Positions 39,780-47,921 of a stretch of 64,000 bases of DNA are shown here, piece after piece. This DNA is from Pseudoglutamicibacter cumminsii. Lineage in GTDB: Bacteria > Actinomycetota > Actinomycetes > Actinomycetales > Micrococcaceae. Made by a program: the position numbers and the translations under genes. The stretch covers positions 32,447 through 96,446 of the forward strand of contig NZ_QFWG01000009.1 of NCBI RefSeq assembly GCF_003143995.1, read 5' to 3'. Each line of letters starts with the position of its first letter. Within the stretch, counting starts at the first letter, position 1. Under the pieces are notes generated by a model. It did not search any database. It saw nothing but the letters and a program-made list of their open reading frames with translations, and was not told the origin of the DNA.

Positions 39780-40010
39780 GTGCACAGTCACGCAACCGAG
39801 TACATCACTATTCAGCAAGCAGCTGAAGCCCTTGGCTGCTCACAGAAGTTCATTCGCCGCGCTATCGACATTGGAACGCTGCCCTCTTACAGGTTTACAG
39901 GTTCCCGGCTTATCCGGATCAAATCGCAAGAACTGCATCACGCGATGAAGCCAGATAACCCGGCCGTTGTCGCTATCACTGCACGTTGCAAGAATGGCGG
40001 TGAAATCTAA
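39780..40010 (+). CDS. Helix-turn-helix protein, probable excisionase
   Basis: A 76-residue DNA-binding protein with the MerR/excisionase-like helix-turn-helix YITIQQAAEALGCSQKFIRR and the following RAIDIGTLPSYRFTGSRLIRI wing. In such elements it directs excision and may control the operon. GTG 39780 is preferred because GGGAAGG lies 6 bases before it; the frame extends to GTG 39741/ATG 39744, without a good ribosome site. Its stop overlaps the next start (TAATG). Confidence 0.8.
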   Translation: MHSHATEYITIQQAAEALGCSQKFIRRAIDIGTLPSYRFTGSRLIRIKSQELHHAMKPDNPAVVAITARCKNGGEI

Positions 40011-40441
40011 TGCGACACCAGCCACGTAAACGGATCCAGCACCCTAGACACGGCGACGGGGCTAACTGCACCAAGAAACACAGTAGCCCCGCTAACCCCA
40101 TTCTAGACGATCCAAACGGGCCACCACACAGCAGGAACGCTAACAGCCTTAGAAGTAGCCTCACGGTTGCTGAAGTTGAAGCGATACGTTCAGGCGCTCA
40201 AGACCTAGGCCGTTGGCAAGGCTATCTGATCGGTGTTCGTGAAACGAGAAGAGAATTAGCGCCGCTGAGGGAAGCCGAGAAGAAAGAACTGTATCTAGGC
40301 GCATGGTGGGACGCTATGCACGTCCGTATCTCGACACAGCATAAAGAGACCGTAGAACGAGCACTAACCGCGGCATACGCCCCCCGCTGCTTCAACTGTG
40401 GAGCCGGACGCGGTGAGGCATTCGAGGGGGTAGACGCATGA
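40010..40441 (+). CDS. Hypothetical protein of the element (143 aa)
   Basis: I recognise no family. Residues 1-50 are basic and Pro/Asn/His-rich, the middle is a charged helix region (VAEVEAIRSGAQDLGRWQGY, LREAEKKELYLGAWWDAMHV) and the C-terminus has one Cys-x-x-Cys (CFNCGAGRG) that could bind zinc. It starts on the stop of the HTH gene and its stop overlaps the DUF3987 start (ATGA), so all three are made from one mRNA. A role in replication or its control is inferred from location only. Confidence 0.75.
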   Translation: MRHQPRKRIQHPRHGDGANCTKKHSSPANPILDDPNGPPHSRNANSLRSSLTVAEVEAIRSGAQDLGRWQGYLIGVRETRRELAPLREAEKKELYLGAWWDAMHVRISTQHKETVERALTAAYAPRCFNCGAGRGEAFEGVDA

Positions 40442-41955
40442 CTAACCCGTTCATCGACGATGCCGGGGAATGGATCAGCTGGAGAGAACCGGAACCACTC
40501 AACACCTCAAGCAAAGTGCCAAGCTTCCCAACTGAATGGCTGCCAACACGTCTAGGCGAGTTCCTGAAGGCCGTTAGCGCTTATATACAAGTCAAAGACG
40601 AGATGACAGGCCCCGCTATCTTGGGGGCACTCTCAACAGCCGTACAAGGCCGCTTTATCGCGTGCCGTAGGAACGGAAGCAAGGAACAGGTCAACCTTTA
40701 CACACTGATAGTCAGTGAGCCGGGAACCCGTAAATCCCCGGTAGAGAAGGCCGTCACTCAACCGCTCAGAGAGCTAGAAGCAGAGCTACAGGAAGAAGCT
40801 CAAGTAGTAGTGAACCGGGCTAGACGTGACAGGGACCTACTCGAAAGACAGGTTCAAACACTTCTCGATAAAGCGAAGAACGGGAACGCTGAATCTGAAG
40901 CTGAATACAGGGCGGCAAGCGAAAGACTGGATAACACCCCGGTGCCAACGATGCCGCGCCTTATCACTGGAGAGATCACGCCTGAGAGAGTGCCAGACCT
41001 AGCAAGCACGAACGGGCAAGCATTAGCGATTATCGCCGCTGAAGGCGGTGTTCTAGGAACCTTCTTAGGCCGCTATAACGGCGGAACCCCTAACGTTGAC
41101 ATGCTTACAGCCGGCTATTCAGGTGATGCGATCACTATCGACCGTAAAGGCCGGGACCCGGTACCGACTGAAGGGTTAGCGTTGACGCTTCTAATCTTCC
41201 TGCAGCCGGCTTCTCTTAGGGACCTATTCATAAAGCTAGGGGAAGGAACGCAAGGCGTATTAGAACGGTTCCTTATCTCAGTTCCTTCCGAGGTGATCGG
41301 CAAGCGAGAAACAGATCAACGGATGCCTAAAGAACTAACGGACTGGTACAGCCAACACCTCAAAGCAATTGCTACATACTGCAGAAAGATTAGCGAGCGG
41401 GTAGAGCTGCAGCTAAGTGACGAAGCGGCTGAACGTTTCAGGGTGTTTCAGGACAGTATTTACCCGATGACAGAAACCGGCGGGGTGTGGTCGTTTGATC
41501 CGCTTATGAAGGGCTGGGGTGCCAAGCTAGGAGGGACCACCTTAAGAATTGCCGCGCTTCTACACGTTAGCCATGAGATAGAGAAGCACGGCCGGGTTAG
41601 TTCAGAAATATCCGATGAAGCTATGAGCGCCGCTGAACAGATAGCCCTTTACTATGCCGAGCAGCATAAGCGAGTAGCCCGCATCAGGAAGGGAAAGACT
41701 GAACTAGACGATGCTGAACGAGTCCTTGCAGTTATCAAGCAAAACGCGCGCCCTACGGTCACAGCTAGGGACATCATGAGAAGTTCAAACTTGAAGGTGT
41801 CTCATGACGCCCTGGAGGTTCTACGAGTACTGGAAGAACACGGGTACCTTGCTGAAACCGAACAGCTAAGACGGCCGGGCCGTAAGTCGCCGGTGTTCGC
41901 CGTGAACCCCCGTGTCTTAGGAACCATTGAATCTATAAACCTAGAAACCCCCTGA
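40438..41955 (+). CDS. DUF3987 family protein, putative replication protein
   Basis: A 505-residue protein like the YfjI/DUF3987 family found in prophages, satellites and plasmids. LNTSSKVPSFPTEWLP starts it; IVSEPGTRKSPVEKAV is a degenerate Walker A (GTRKS), and LLIFLQPASLRDLFI with LERFLISVPSEVIGKRET match the ATPase-like core of the family. A long charged helix (residues 115-165) interrupts the core, and the last 90 residues look like a winged-helix domain (TVTARDIMRSSNLKVSHDAL). The iteron array begins right at its 3' end, which supports a replication role; the biochemical function of the family is unproven. Confidence 0.8.
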   Translation: MTNPFIDDAGEWISWREPEPLNTSSKVPSFPTEWLPTRLGEFLKAVSAYIQVKDEMTGPAILGALSTAVQGRFIACRRNGSKEQVNLYTLIVSEPGTRKSPVEKAVTQPLRELEAELQEEAQVVVNRARRDRDLLERQVQTLLDKAKNGNAESEAEYRAASERLDNTPVPTMPRLITGEITPERVPDLASTNGQALAIIAAEGGVLGTFLGRYNGGTPNVDMLTAGYSGDAITIDRKGRDPVPTEGLALTLLIFLQPASLRDLFIKLGEGTQGVLERFLISVPSEVIGKRETDQRMPKELTDWYSQHLKAIATYCRKISERVELQLSDEAAERFRVFQDSIYPMTETGGVWSFDPLMKGWGAKLGGTTLRIAALLHVSHEIEKHGRVSSEISDEAMSAAEQIALYYAEQHKRVARIRKGKTELDDAERVLAVIKQNARPTVTARDIMRSSNLKVSHDALEVLRVLEEHGYLAETEQLRRPGRKSPVFAVNPRVLGTIESINLETP

Positions 41956-42177
41956 CAAATTGACATATCCCGGTGCATCCCTTGAAAACACTGGGAAGGG
42001 AATTGTCACAGCCCCTAACTGACAAATGATGACAAATTGACATATCCAACGAGACAGCCGAGAAGGAACAGCCCCGATGAAGGGGAATTGTCAAATTGTC
42101 ACTAATTGTCATTCGGAACTGCTGACATTTATTTTCCGCGTAAACACTGGGAAGGAAGGGCAATTGTCAATTTGTCA
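41953..42177. repeat. Iteron-like array, possible replication origin
   Basis: The hexamer TTGTCA or its inverse TGACAA occurs at least ten times. An 18-bp direct repeat TGACAAATTGACATATCC stands at 41953-41970 and 42030-42047. TTGTCAAATTGTCA (42088-42101), TTGTCA (42106-42111) and the pair at 42164-42177 follow. AAACACTGGGAAGG also recurs (near 41986 and 42142). The layout resembles a plasmid origin next to its Rep gene. Confidence 0.7.
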
Positions 42178-42923
42178 ACACACTTCTAGGGGTTAGAGAA
42201 CTGACAACTGCATAACCACTAACGGGAAGACTCGGCGCTAAGGAACACAGAAGAAGCCTTAGCCCGGGTCTTTCCATGTCCATAGACAGGCAGCAGTTAC
42301 ACGGCGAGCGCCTAACACCGTCAACGTAACTAGAACCGGCCACTGTGGTTGAACCCGCCCAAGATACGGCCTCACATAAACACGGCGAACATTCCACTAA
42401 GCAACCGGCGACAGAACATCACTCACAGGCCGGGCCTTTTCTGTTCCCACATCACGGCGGAAGACTGGGAACCGTGTAAGAAGTGTAGGCAGTTGCCTAT
42501 AGCTCCCTTAACTCTCTCTTCAAGGAACGATAAGCAAGCGGCTACACAAACTACACAACCACACATTCAGAACCGCTTGATCTCGCCTCAACCAAGGGCA
42601 CGGCGAGCGCCCCTAACGCTGTAACACGTCACAAGAAACACTAGACAAGCAGACACGATAACGAGCCGTTCAGAACACCACAGAACAGCCCCAGGGGGTA
42701 CCCGCTCCCTACCGTCTCACCATTTCGCCCCCCGCCAGCATTGCGATATCTCCCCGGCTGTTTTCCCGTTCGCCGTAGTCAGTGACTGATTATTACAGGG
42801 TGTAATTCTTGAGCCTTTAAACGGCCCTGAATGGTGTCAAAACTAGGACACCTATAGGACACGGCTTTAACGGGCTTCTCAAATTCCGCGTAATTACAGG
42901 GATCAAAGCGATTAGGTGGAGAT
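42178..42923. other. Non-coding right part of the element
   Basis: About 750 bases without a convincing gene; short open frames here have no ribosome sites and Arg/Pro/Thr-rich translations. Near the right end it contains the arm-type repeat (42840-42866). Confidence 0.5.
42840..42866 (+). repeat. Integrase arm-type repeat, right
   Basis: AAACTAGGACAC, 3 bases, TAGGACACGGCT, matching 37923-37949 except for the 3-base spacer. It lies 58 bases inside the right attachment site. Confidence 0.75.
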
Positions 42924-42940
42924 TCCCCCATCCTCCGCTT
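42924..42940 (+). repeat. Right attachment site of the 5.1-kb element
   Basis: TCCCCCATCCTCCGCTT repeats the tRNA-Ser 3' end exactly (17 bases). Confidence 0.8.
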
Positions 42941-43354
42941 TGTAATGTGTCGGGACATCGTTCATACGGTGTCCCGACATTTTTTATGCTCTGGGGCTTT
43001 GATGTGTCGGGTCATCGTTCCGCTTTTTCTGGTGATGTGTCAGGACATCGTTCCGTTTTGCAGGCTTCGCAAGGGCTACCACGAAACGCTCTTCTTGCCT
43101 TGCGGATGCGGCGCTCTCCGGGGCTATTCTGTTTCGCTGCTTCTGTTGCTCGTTGCCGCCGGGTGTCGCAAGTCACCGCTCAGCCTCCGCCATGACGTGA
43201 GCTAGGCGGGCGAACCGGTCGCGCCTTGTCCTGGGGTGAACGATGTCCTGACACATAGATGAACGATGTCGTGACACATGGTTGGAAGGGTGTCGTGGCA
43301 CATCTGTGGGTTGGTTGTGGTGGTGAGGGGTGAACGATGTCGTGAAACCAAACA
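42941..43354. mobile_element. Short remnant between two att copies, filled with inverted 19-bp motifs
   Basis: Motif ATGTGTC-GGACATCGTTC and variants occur on the + strand at 42945-42963, 43002-43020 and 43035-43053 and, inverted, at 43238-43256, 43261-43279, about 43290-43303 and 43332-43348. The two groups face each other around a 184-bp core with no intact gene. This looks like the ends of an insertion sequence or a MITE-type relic; I cannot assign a family with certainty. Confidence 0.65.
42948..42986 (+). terminator. Strong intrinsic terminator
   Basis: TGTCGGGACA (42948-42957) and TGTCCCGACA (42970-42979) followed by a run of T. It lies at the left edge of the remnant. Confidence 0.75.
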
Positions 43355-43406
43355 CCCCATCCTCCGCTTGCAGCCCCCGGGATCGTTGAGATTCCGGGGG
43401 TTTCCG
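43355..43406 (+). repeat. Third copy of the tRNA 3' end with terminator
   Basis: 52 bases identical to 37801-37852; the host chromosome resumes after it. Confidence 0.85.
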
Positions 43407-43602
43407 CTTTAACTCGCGGGTTTCCAGATGGCGTGCATCGCGAGGATACGCCGCTTCAAAGCTTGTTCCACCGCACCGAACCAGCGATTTTTGTAGCAAT
43501 TTAGCGAAAATTTGCCGCTAGCCGGTCTTTAGGTTGTTTTTTGGCATATCGTGTTTCAAGGAGTAATCCCGATTACATTCGCTAAACCTAGAGGAGTGGA
43601 TC

Positions 43603-45171
43603 ATGGCGGAACAGAATATTCCGCAACCGCCGCAGCAGCCGGGCGGCGGGCAGCAGCCACAGAATAATCAGTACGGCGGCTACCCACAGCAAGGCGGCTA
43701 TCCGCAACAGGGTGGTTACCCTCAGCAGGGCGGCTATCAGCAAGGTGGTCCTCAGCAGGCGCCTAAGCCGAGCCCATTCCAGGGAATCTCGAAGGACGTC
43801 TACAAGAAGCTCGGTACCGTGCTCGGCATCGGTGCTGGTGCCGCGGTCGTTTCGTCGCTGATCTTCGGCTTCCTCTTCTGGGCCGTCTACGACGAAGACA
43901 TGTCTTTCGGTTTCCGAGGCGCCAGCTTCCGGGATTTCATGCATGCGAATTTCTTCTCGTTCATGCATTTGCCAGCAGCGGGTTTCCGTAACGCGATCCA
44001 CTACGGTGGAGCCACCCTGGCGGTCATCCCGCTCACGATCTCGGTTCTCACCTTGATTGCGATGTGGTTCTTCGGCCGCAAGTTGCGTTCCACCACGATG
44101 GTGTCGAACTGGATCGCTAAGCTCGTGATCGCCTCCGCTTCCGGCCTGGCGTTCTGGGGCGTTCTGGTTATTCTTTCCGCGATCTTCGCGTGGGCGCCTG
44201 GCGAAGGTAGCGGCGCATGGGCCGGCTCGTTCGGTGGCGCCGTGTACACGCTGGTGACCGTGGGTGGTCTTGTGTGGTTCTTGCTCTCTCCGAAGGGCAT
44301 CCCGGACAAGCTCAACATTGGTGTTGGTGTGCGCTTGTTGCTTGAACACCTCGCTTTCGCTGGTGTGTTCGCGCTCATCTTGGGCCTCATCGGCGTCCTC
44401 GCCGCCGGAGAATTCGCACCGAAGGGCCTGATTTTCGTGGGTATCCTTGCGGGTGTTCCGAACGTGATCTTCAGCTTCTTCAACACGATCTACCTCGGCT
44501 CGCTGTCCAACGGCTACGCGAGCGCATTCGGATACAGCACGTACCAGTGGTGGGAAGTGCTTATCGGCGTTATCGTTTCGATCATCGCGCTGGTGATTTT
44601 CGCTATCCGCTGGGCTGCGCGCGGTCAGGCCGCAGCGCCAATGCACGCGATGTGGCGCTTGCCTGCCATCTACGCGGCAGGTGGCCTGTTCATGCTGTTC
44701 GCTATGTACACGGGTAAGAATGGCGACATGTCGGCTGGCCTTGGCCTGGCCGGCTGGAACTTCATACTGCTGGCCGTGGTCGGTGCGATCATCGAGGTTC
44801 TGGCTCGCTTCGTTGTCCCGGCGTCGATGGGCTTCCTGCCAGGCACGTTGCTCAGCTGGATCAACGTTGGTATCCCGGAGGGTCCTCAGAACTTCCAGCA
44901 GCTGGGTCAGGTTGCTCAGCAGCGCCGCCAGGAGTCGCAGGCTCGCATGCAGCAGATGCAACAGCAGATGCAGCAGCAGGGTCAGCAGTACCCGCAGCAG
45001 AACCCTTACGGTTACGGCCAGCAGGGTGGCCAGGCGCCACAGCCTCCGCAGCAGGGCCAGCCAGGTCAGTTTGGTCAGCAGGGCGGTCAGGCTCCGATGC
45101 CTCCACAGCAGAGTCAGCCAGGCCAGAATGGCCAGGGCGGCCAGCCGCAGAACCCTAACGGTCAGAACTAG
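43603..45171 (+). CDS. Polytopic membrane protein with Q/G/Y/P-rich ends
   Basis: A 522-residue protein of no family I recognise. Residues 1-60 are low complexity with perfect YPQQGG-type repeats; residues 70-440 hold about nine membrane helices (for example VLGIGAGAAVVSSLIFGFLF, GGATLAVIPLTISVLTLIAM, WWEVLIGVIVSIIALVIFAI); residues 445-522 are again Gln/Gly/Pro-rich (MQQMQQQMQQQGQQYPQQNP). Ribosome site GAGGAG precedes ATG. The disordered tails face the same side and may drive self-association. A terminator follows. Confidence 0.8.
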   Translation: MAEQNIPQPPQQPGGGQQPQNNQYGGYPQQGGYPQQGGYPQQGGYQQGGPQQAPKPSPFQGISKDVYKKLGTVLGIGAGAAVVSSLIFGFLFWAVYDEDMSFGFRGASFRDFMHANFFSFMHLPAAGFRNAIHYGGATLAVIPLTISVLTLIAMWFFGRKLRSTTMVSNWIAKLVIASASGLAFWGVLVILSAIFAWAPGEGSGAWAGSFGGAVYTLVTVGGLVWFLLSPKGIPDKLNIGVGVRLLLEHLAFAGVFALILGLIGVLAAGEFAPKGLIFVGILAGVPNVIFSFFNTIYLGSLSNGYASAFGYSTYQWWEVLIGVIVSIIALVIFAIRWAARGQAAAPMHAMWRLPAIYAAGGLFMLFAMYTGKNGDMSAGLGLAGWNFILLAVVGAIIEVLARFVVPASMGFLPGTLLSWINVGIPEGPQNFQQLGQVAQQRRQESQARMQQMQQQMQQQGQQYPQQNPYGYGQQGGQAPQPPQQGQPGQFGQQGGQAPMPPQQSQPGQNGQGGQPQNPNGQN

Positions 45172-45193
45172 TAATGGTTGATTGATCTTTCGT

Positions 45194-45226
45194 GTGGGCC
45201 TCAGCATCGATGGTGCTGAGGCCCAC
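45194..45226 (+). terminator. Terminator
   Basis: GTGGGCCTCAGCA and TGCTGAGGCCCAC, perfect 13-bp stem with 7-nt loop, then ATGTTTGTT. Confidence 0.75.
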
Positions 45227-45305
45227 ATGTTTGTTAAAAGGACTGCGTGATCTGGGTGGCTGTGCTGAGTTTTTGCGCGGGTTCTCGCGTAATGTTTGAA
45301 GCACC

Positions 45306-45644
45306 ATGATTTTTAAGGCTGTCGGCAGTTCTCGCCCTTATCCGGCTCACGGGTTGAACACGTCTCGCGACTGGGCTGGAGTGCCTCCACGGCAGGTGCG
45401 GTTGGCCGATTTGATCACAACGAAAGACAAGCTGGATCTGGCTCAGTTGTTGAGTGAGGATTCGACTTTTTATGGGGATCTTTTCCCTCACGTGGTCAAA
45501 TATGAGAGCGAGATGTACCTCGAAGATGGCTTGCACCGGGCTTTGCGCACGGCGTTGTATCGCCGTGAGGTGATGCATGCTCGTGTGCTTGATTTGGACG
45601 CGATGTATTCCGATGGGACACCGGTGAGGAGGCGGGGCGCATGA
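45306..45644 (+). CDS. Small conserved actinobacterial protein (ParB-like/sulfiredoxin-like fold?)
   Basis: A 112-residue protein (MIFKAVGSSRPYPAHGL, WAGVPPRQVRLADLITTKDK, SEDSTFYGDLFPHVVKYESE, YLEDGLHRALRTALYRREVM). The LEDGLHRALRTAL segment recalls the ParB-like DGxHR motif (DG-HR), but the rest differs, so no activity is claimed. A TAATGT box lies 11 bases before ATG 45306. The stop overlaps the LytR_C gene start by 4 bases (ATGA), so both proteins are made together. Confidence 0.75.
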   Translation: MIFKAVGSSRPYPAHGLNTSRDWAGVPPRQVRLADLITTKDKLDLAQLLSEDSTFYGDLFPHVVKYESEMYLEDGLHRALRTALYRREVMHARVLDLDAMYSDGTPVRRRGA

Positions 45645-46312
45645 GTAGCAAGGACGTTGGCTCGAAACCTGCCGCTGAGTCTGCCGCGAAGCCTGCGGTG
45701 ACGTCGGATACCGACGCGCCGGAGAGTAGCGCTGAAGGTCGCCCGGTTGCCTCGGAGCCGCTACCTTCGTTGATTAGCGATGAAGACCGAGTGATTGCTC
45801 GGCGGTCTCGCGCGTGGGTTGTGGCTGGCCTTGTTGCGATCGGTGTTGCCGGTACGGCACTCGGGTTCACGTGGTGGCAACGGGGCACGTGGACGCCGGA
45901 TTTCCGCGCCCCGAACCCTGCGGTCGTCTGCCCGGTGTGGCCTTTGACTCCGGCGGAGCCCGCTGATGTTTCTTTGAACGTCTTTAACGCTTCGCCGCGC
46001 GAGGGTATCGCGGCGGAGGTTGCGGATACCCTGCGTGAGCGGGGTTTTGATGTTCGCACGGTTCGTAATGCGACGTTGGATACGAAGACGGCCGAGTCAG
46101 TTGCGTTGATTTATGCGGGCCCTGATGACACTGCGGCGGCGTTGGCTGTGCAGAATCAGATCCCGGGGTCTGAGGTTGTGTTGCAGCCGGACAGGACCAA
46201 CGGGATTCTGGATGTTGCGTTGGGGATCAAATATGGCGGTGTCGCATCGCTCGAGAGTATCCCGAAGGGTAGCGGGACATTGAAATGCACTAATCCGTGG
46301 TTTGAACGCTGA
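45641..46312 (+). CDS. LytR C-terminal domain protein, membrane-anchored
   Basis: A 223-residue protein: Ala/Ser/Pro-rich cytosolic N-terminus (1-65), one membrane helix (WVVAGLVAIGVAGTALGFTWW, about 65-88), then an extracellular LytR_C domain (VSLNVFNASPREGIAAEVADTL, GFDVRTVRNATL, ALIYAGPDDTAAALAVQNQI, VVLQPDRTNGILDVALG). The domain occurs in cell-envelope proteins, alone or behind LCP ligases; here it is alone. A role in wall polymer attachment is only an inference. Confidence 0.85.
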   Translation: MSSKDVGSKPAAESAAKPAVTSDTDAPESSAEGRPVASEPLPSLISDEDRVIARRSRAWVVAGLVAIGVAGTALGFTWWQRGTWTPDFRAPNPAVVCPVWPLTPAEPADVSLNVFNASPREGIAAEVADTLRERGFDVRTVRNATLDTKTAESVALIYAGPDDTAAALAVQNQIPGSEVVLQPDRTNGILDVALGIKYGGVASLESIPKGSGTLKCTNPWFER

Positions 46313-46376
46313 ACCGGTTTTATTGTTTGTGACATCCGATTTTTCATAATCCGCGTCATAATCCAGCACGACTTAC

Positions 46377-46390
46377 TGTGATCTCTCACA
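46377..46390. promoter_or_regulatory. Palindrome TGTGA-N4-TCACA
   Basis: TGTGA (46377-46381), 4 bases, TCACA (46386-46390), 63 bases before the second MHS permease gene. The half-sites equal those at 2911-2928 but the spacer is 4 instead of 6. Confidence 0.35.
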
Positions 46391-46452
46391 CTCGGTCTAC
46401 GATGGCGGCAACACTTCCTGCCGTCCCGTGGATTTTGTGAGGGGAATCAGCG

Positions 46453-47799
46453 ATGTCTAATGCCGCTGTTCGTACCAACCGGTCGCGCGTTGCGTTTGCG
46501 ACGCTCGTGGGTACCACTGTTGAGTGGTACGACTTCTTTATTTATGCGAACGCTGTAGCGCTCGTGTTCGCGCATCAGTTCTTTGAGCCGCTGGGTGCAA
46601 CTGGCGCGCAGCTGGTCGCGTTCGCATCGGTCGGTTTGTCGTTCTTGTTCCGGCCTTTGGGCGCGTTCTTGGCGGGCCACTACGGCGATAAGCTCGGCCG
46701 CCGCAAGATGCTCGTGATCACTCTGCTGTTGATGGGTGGCGCGACGACGGCTATCGGCTTGATCCCAACGTATGCGGCGATCGGTGTCGCGGCTCCGCTG
46801 TTGTTGCTGGCGATGCGTATCCTGCAGGGTATTTCCGCTGGCGGTGAGTGGGGCGGCGCTGTCTTGATGGCGGTCGAGCACGCTGGCCGTGAGCGTCGTG
46901 GTCTTGCTGGTGCTGTCCCGCAGCTGGGCGTTCCTTTGGGCATGTTGTTGGCTTCGGGCATGATGGCGCTCATGACGGGTGTGATCGCGCCGACTGAGGA
47001 GGCGTTCAACACGTGGGGTTGGCGTGTTCCGTTCCTGCTGTCCTTCCTGTTGGTGTTCTTGGGTTACTGGGTTCGCCGTTCTGTTGATGAGTCCCCTGTG
47101 TTCCAGGAGATCGCAGAGCGCAAGGAACAGATCCACATGCCGCTGGTGCAGCTGTTCAAGAAGTACTGGTACCTCGTGGTTTTGGGTGCTCTGGTGTTCG
47201 CAGGTAACAACGCGTCTGGCTACATGACCACTGGCGGCTTCATCACTAACTACACGACGTCGTCGCTGGGTATGGACCGCACAGATGTGCTGCTTGCGGT
47301 GACTGCGGGTTCGTTCTTCTGGTTCGTGTTCACGTTGATCTCTGGTTTCATGGCTGACGCGATTGGCCGGGTGCGTACGTACCAGATCGGGTTCATCATC
47401 CTGGGTGTTTCTGTGTTCTTGGTGTTCCCGATGATTTCGACGAAGTCGCTGGGGATGCTGTACCTCGCGTTGCTGTTGTTCTCGGTTGGGTTGGGTCTCA
47501 CGTATGGTCCGCAGTCGGCGCTGTATTCGGAGATGTTCCCGGCTTCCGTCCGGTTCTCGGGCGTTTCGGTTTCGTACGCGATCGGCGCGATTATCGGTGG
47601 CGCGTTCTCGCCGATGATCGCGAAGGCGATTTTCGATTCGACCGGCTCAACCACCATGATTTCTTGGTACTTGTTGGTCTTCGTGGTGATCGGTTTCGTT
47701 GCGGTGTCGATGATTCGTGACCGTAAGGGCATCGACCTCTCGATCAGCAATGAGGCTGAGCAGGCTCATGGTGCCGTGATTTTCCAGAAGGCGGCGTAA
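46453..47799 (+). CDS. MFS transporter, metabolite:H+ symporter family (ShiA-like)
   Basis: A 448-residue, 12-helix permease. VGTTVEWYDFFIYANAVALVF, FRPLGAFLAGHYGDKLGRRKMLVITLLLMGG and LQGISAGGEWGGAVLMAVEHA place it in the same MHS family as the permease at 4.1-5.5 kb, but it lacks the long loop between helices 6 and 7. GAGGGGAA precedes ATG 46453. No enzyme is in its operon, so the substrate (shikimate, a dicarboxylate or an osmolyte) is unknown. A terminator follows. Confidence 0.88.
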   Translation: MSNAAVRTNRSRVAFATLVGTTVEWYDFFIYANAVALVFAHQFFEPLGATGAQLVAFASVGLSFLFRPLGAFLAGHYGDKLGRRKMLVITLLLMGGATTAIGLIPTYAAIGVAAPLLLLAMRILQGISAGGEWGGAVLMAVEHAGRERRGLAGAVPQLGVPLGMLLASGMMALMTGVIAPTEEAFNTWGWRVPFLLSFLLVFLGYWVRRSVDESPVFQEIAERKEQIHMPLVQLFKKYWYLVVLGALVFAGNNASGYMTTGGFITNYTTSSLGMDRTDVLLAVTAGSFFWFVFTLISGFMADAIGRVRTYQIGFIILGVSVFLVFPMISTKSLGMLYLALLLFSVGLGLTYGPQSALYSEMFPASVRFSGVSVSYAIGAIIGGAFSPMIAKAIFDSTGSTTMISWYLLVFVVIGFVAVSMIRDRKGIDLSISNEAEQAHGAVIFQKAA

Positions 47800-47816
47800 G
47801 CGCCCAAGCTACACGT

Positions 47817-47865
47817 AAACGGCGGTCCAGTCACTAGTCAGTTATGTGACTCTGGGCCGCCGTTT
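47817..47865 (+). terminator. Terminator of the MHS permease gene
   Basis: AAACGGCGG-TCCAGTCAC pairs with GTGACTCTGGG-CCGCCGTTT, with minor mismatches, then GCTTT. Confidence 0.75.
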
Positions 47866-47921
47866 GCTTTCATGACTATGTTTCGTTCGTTGTGCGGTAC
47901 TATTTTGACCGCGCCGCCAGA

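Larger units (their letters stand above)
37801..42940 (+). mobile_element. 5.1-kb integrative element in tRNA-Ser, with putative replication module
   Basis: The element is bounded by the tRNA 3' end and a second copy of its last 17 bases (42924-42940). It holds a tyrosine integrase next to the tRNA, a 440-bp hairpin-rich region, a coupled operon of a HTH protein, an unknown protein and a DUF3987 protein, and a noncoding iteron array. Integrase arm-type repeats are found just inside each end. There are no capsid, packaging, relaxase or FtsK/TraB genes. Confidence 0.85.

Noticed and set aside
40438..41955. Phage or plasmid primase/helicase by name
   Set aside because: The Walker A is degenerate and no primase motif is seen, so only the DUF3987 family name and a putative replication role are given.
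41953..42177. CRISPR array
   Set aside because: Repeats are short (6-18 bp), unequal in spacing and in both orientations, and no cas gene is near; an iteron pattern fits better.
42349..42624. 91-residue open frame in the element's right part
   Set aside because: No ribosome site, Arg/Pro/Thr-rich, no family; region more likely non-coding.
43173..43499. 108-residue open frame on the - strand
   Set aside because: Crosses the third att copy and the inverted 19-bp motifs; at best the remains of a transposase.
43588..45228. 546-residue open frame on the - strand
   Set aside because: Antisense of the Q-rich membrane protein; low-complexity translation without known domain.
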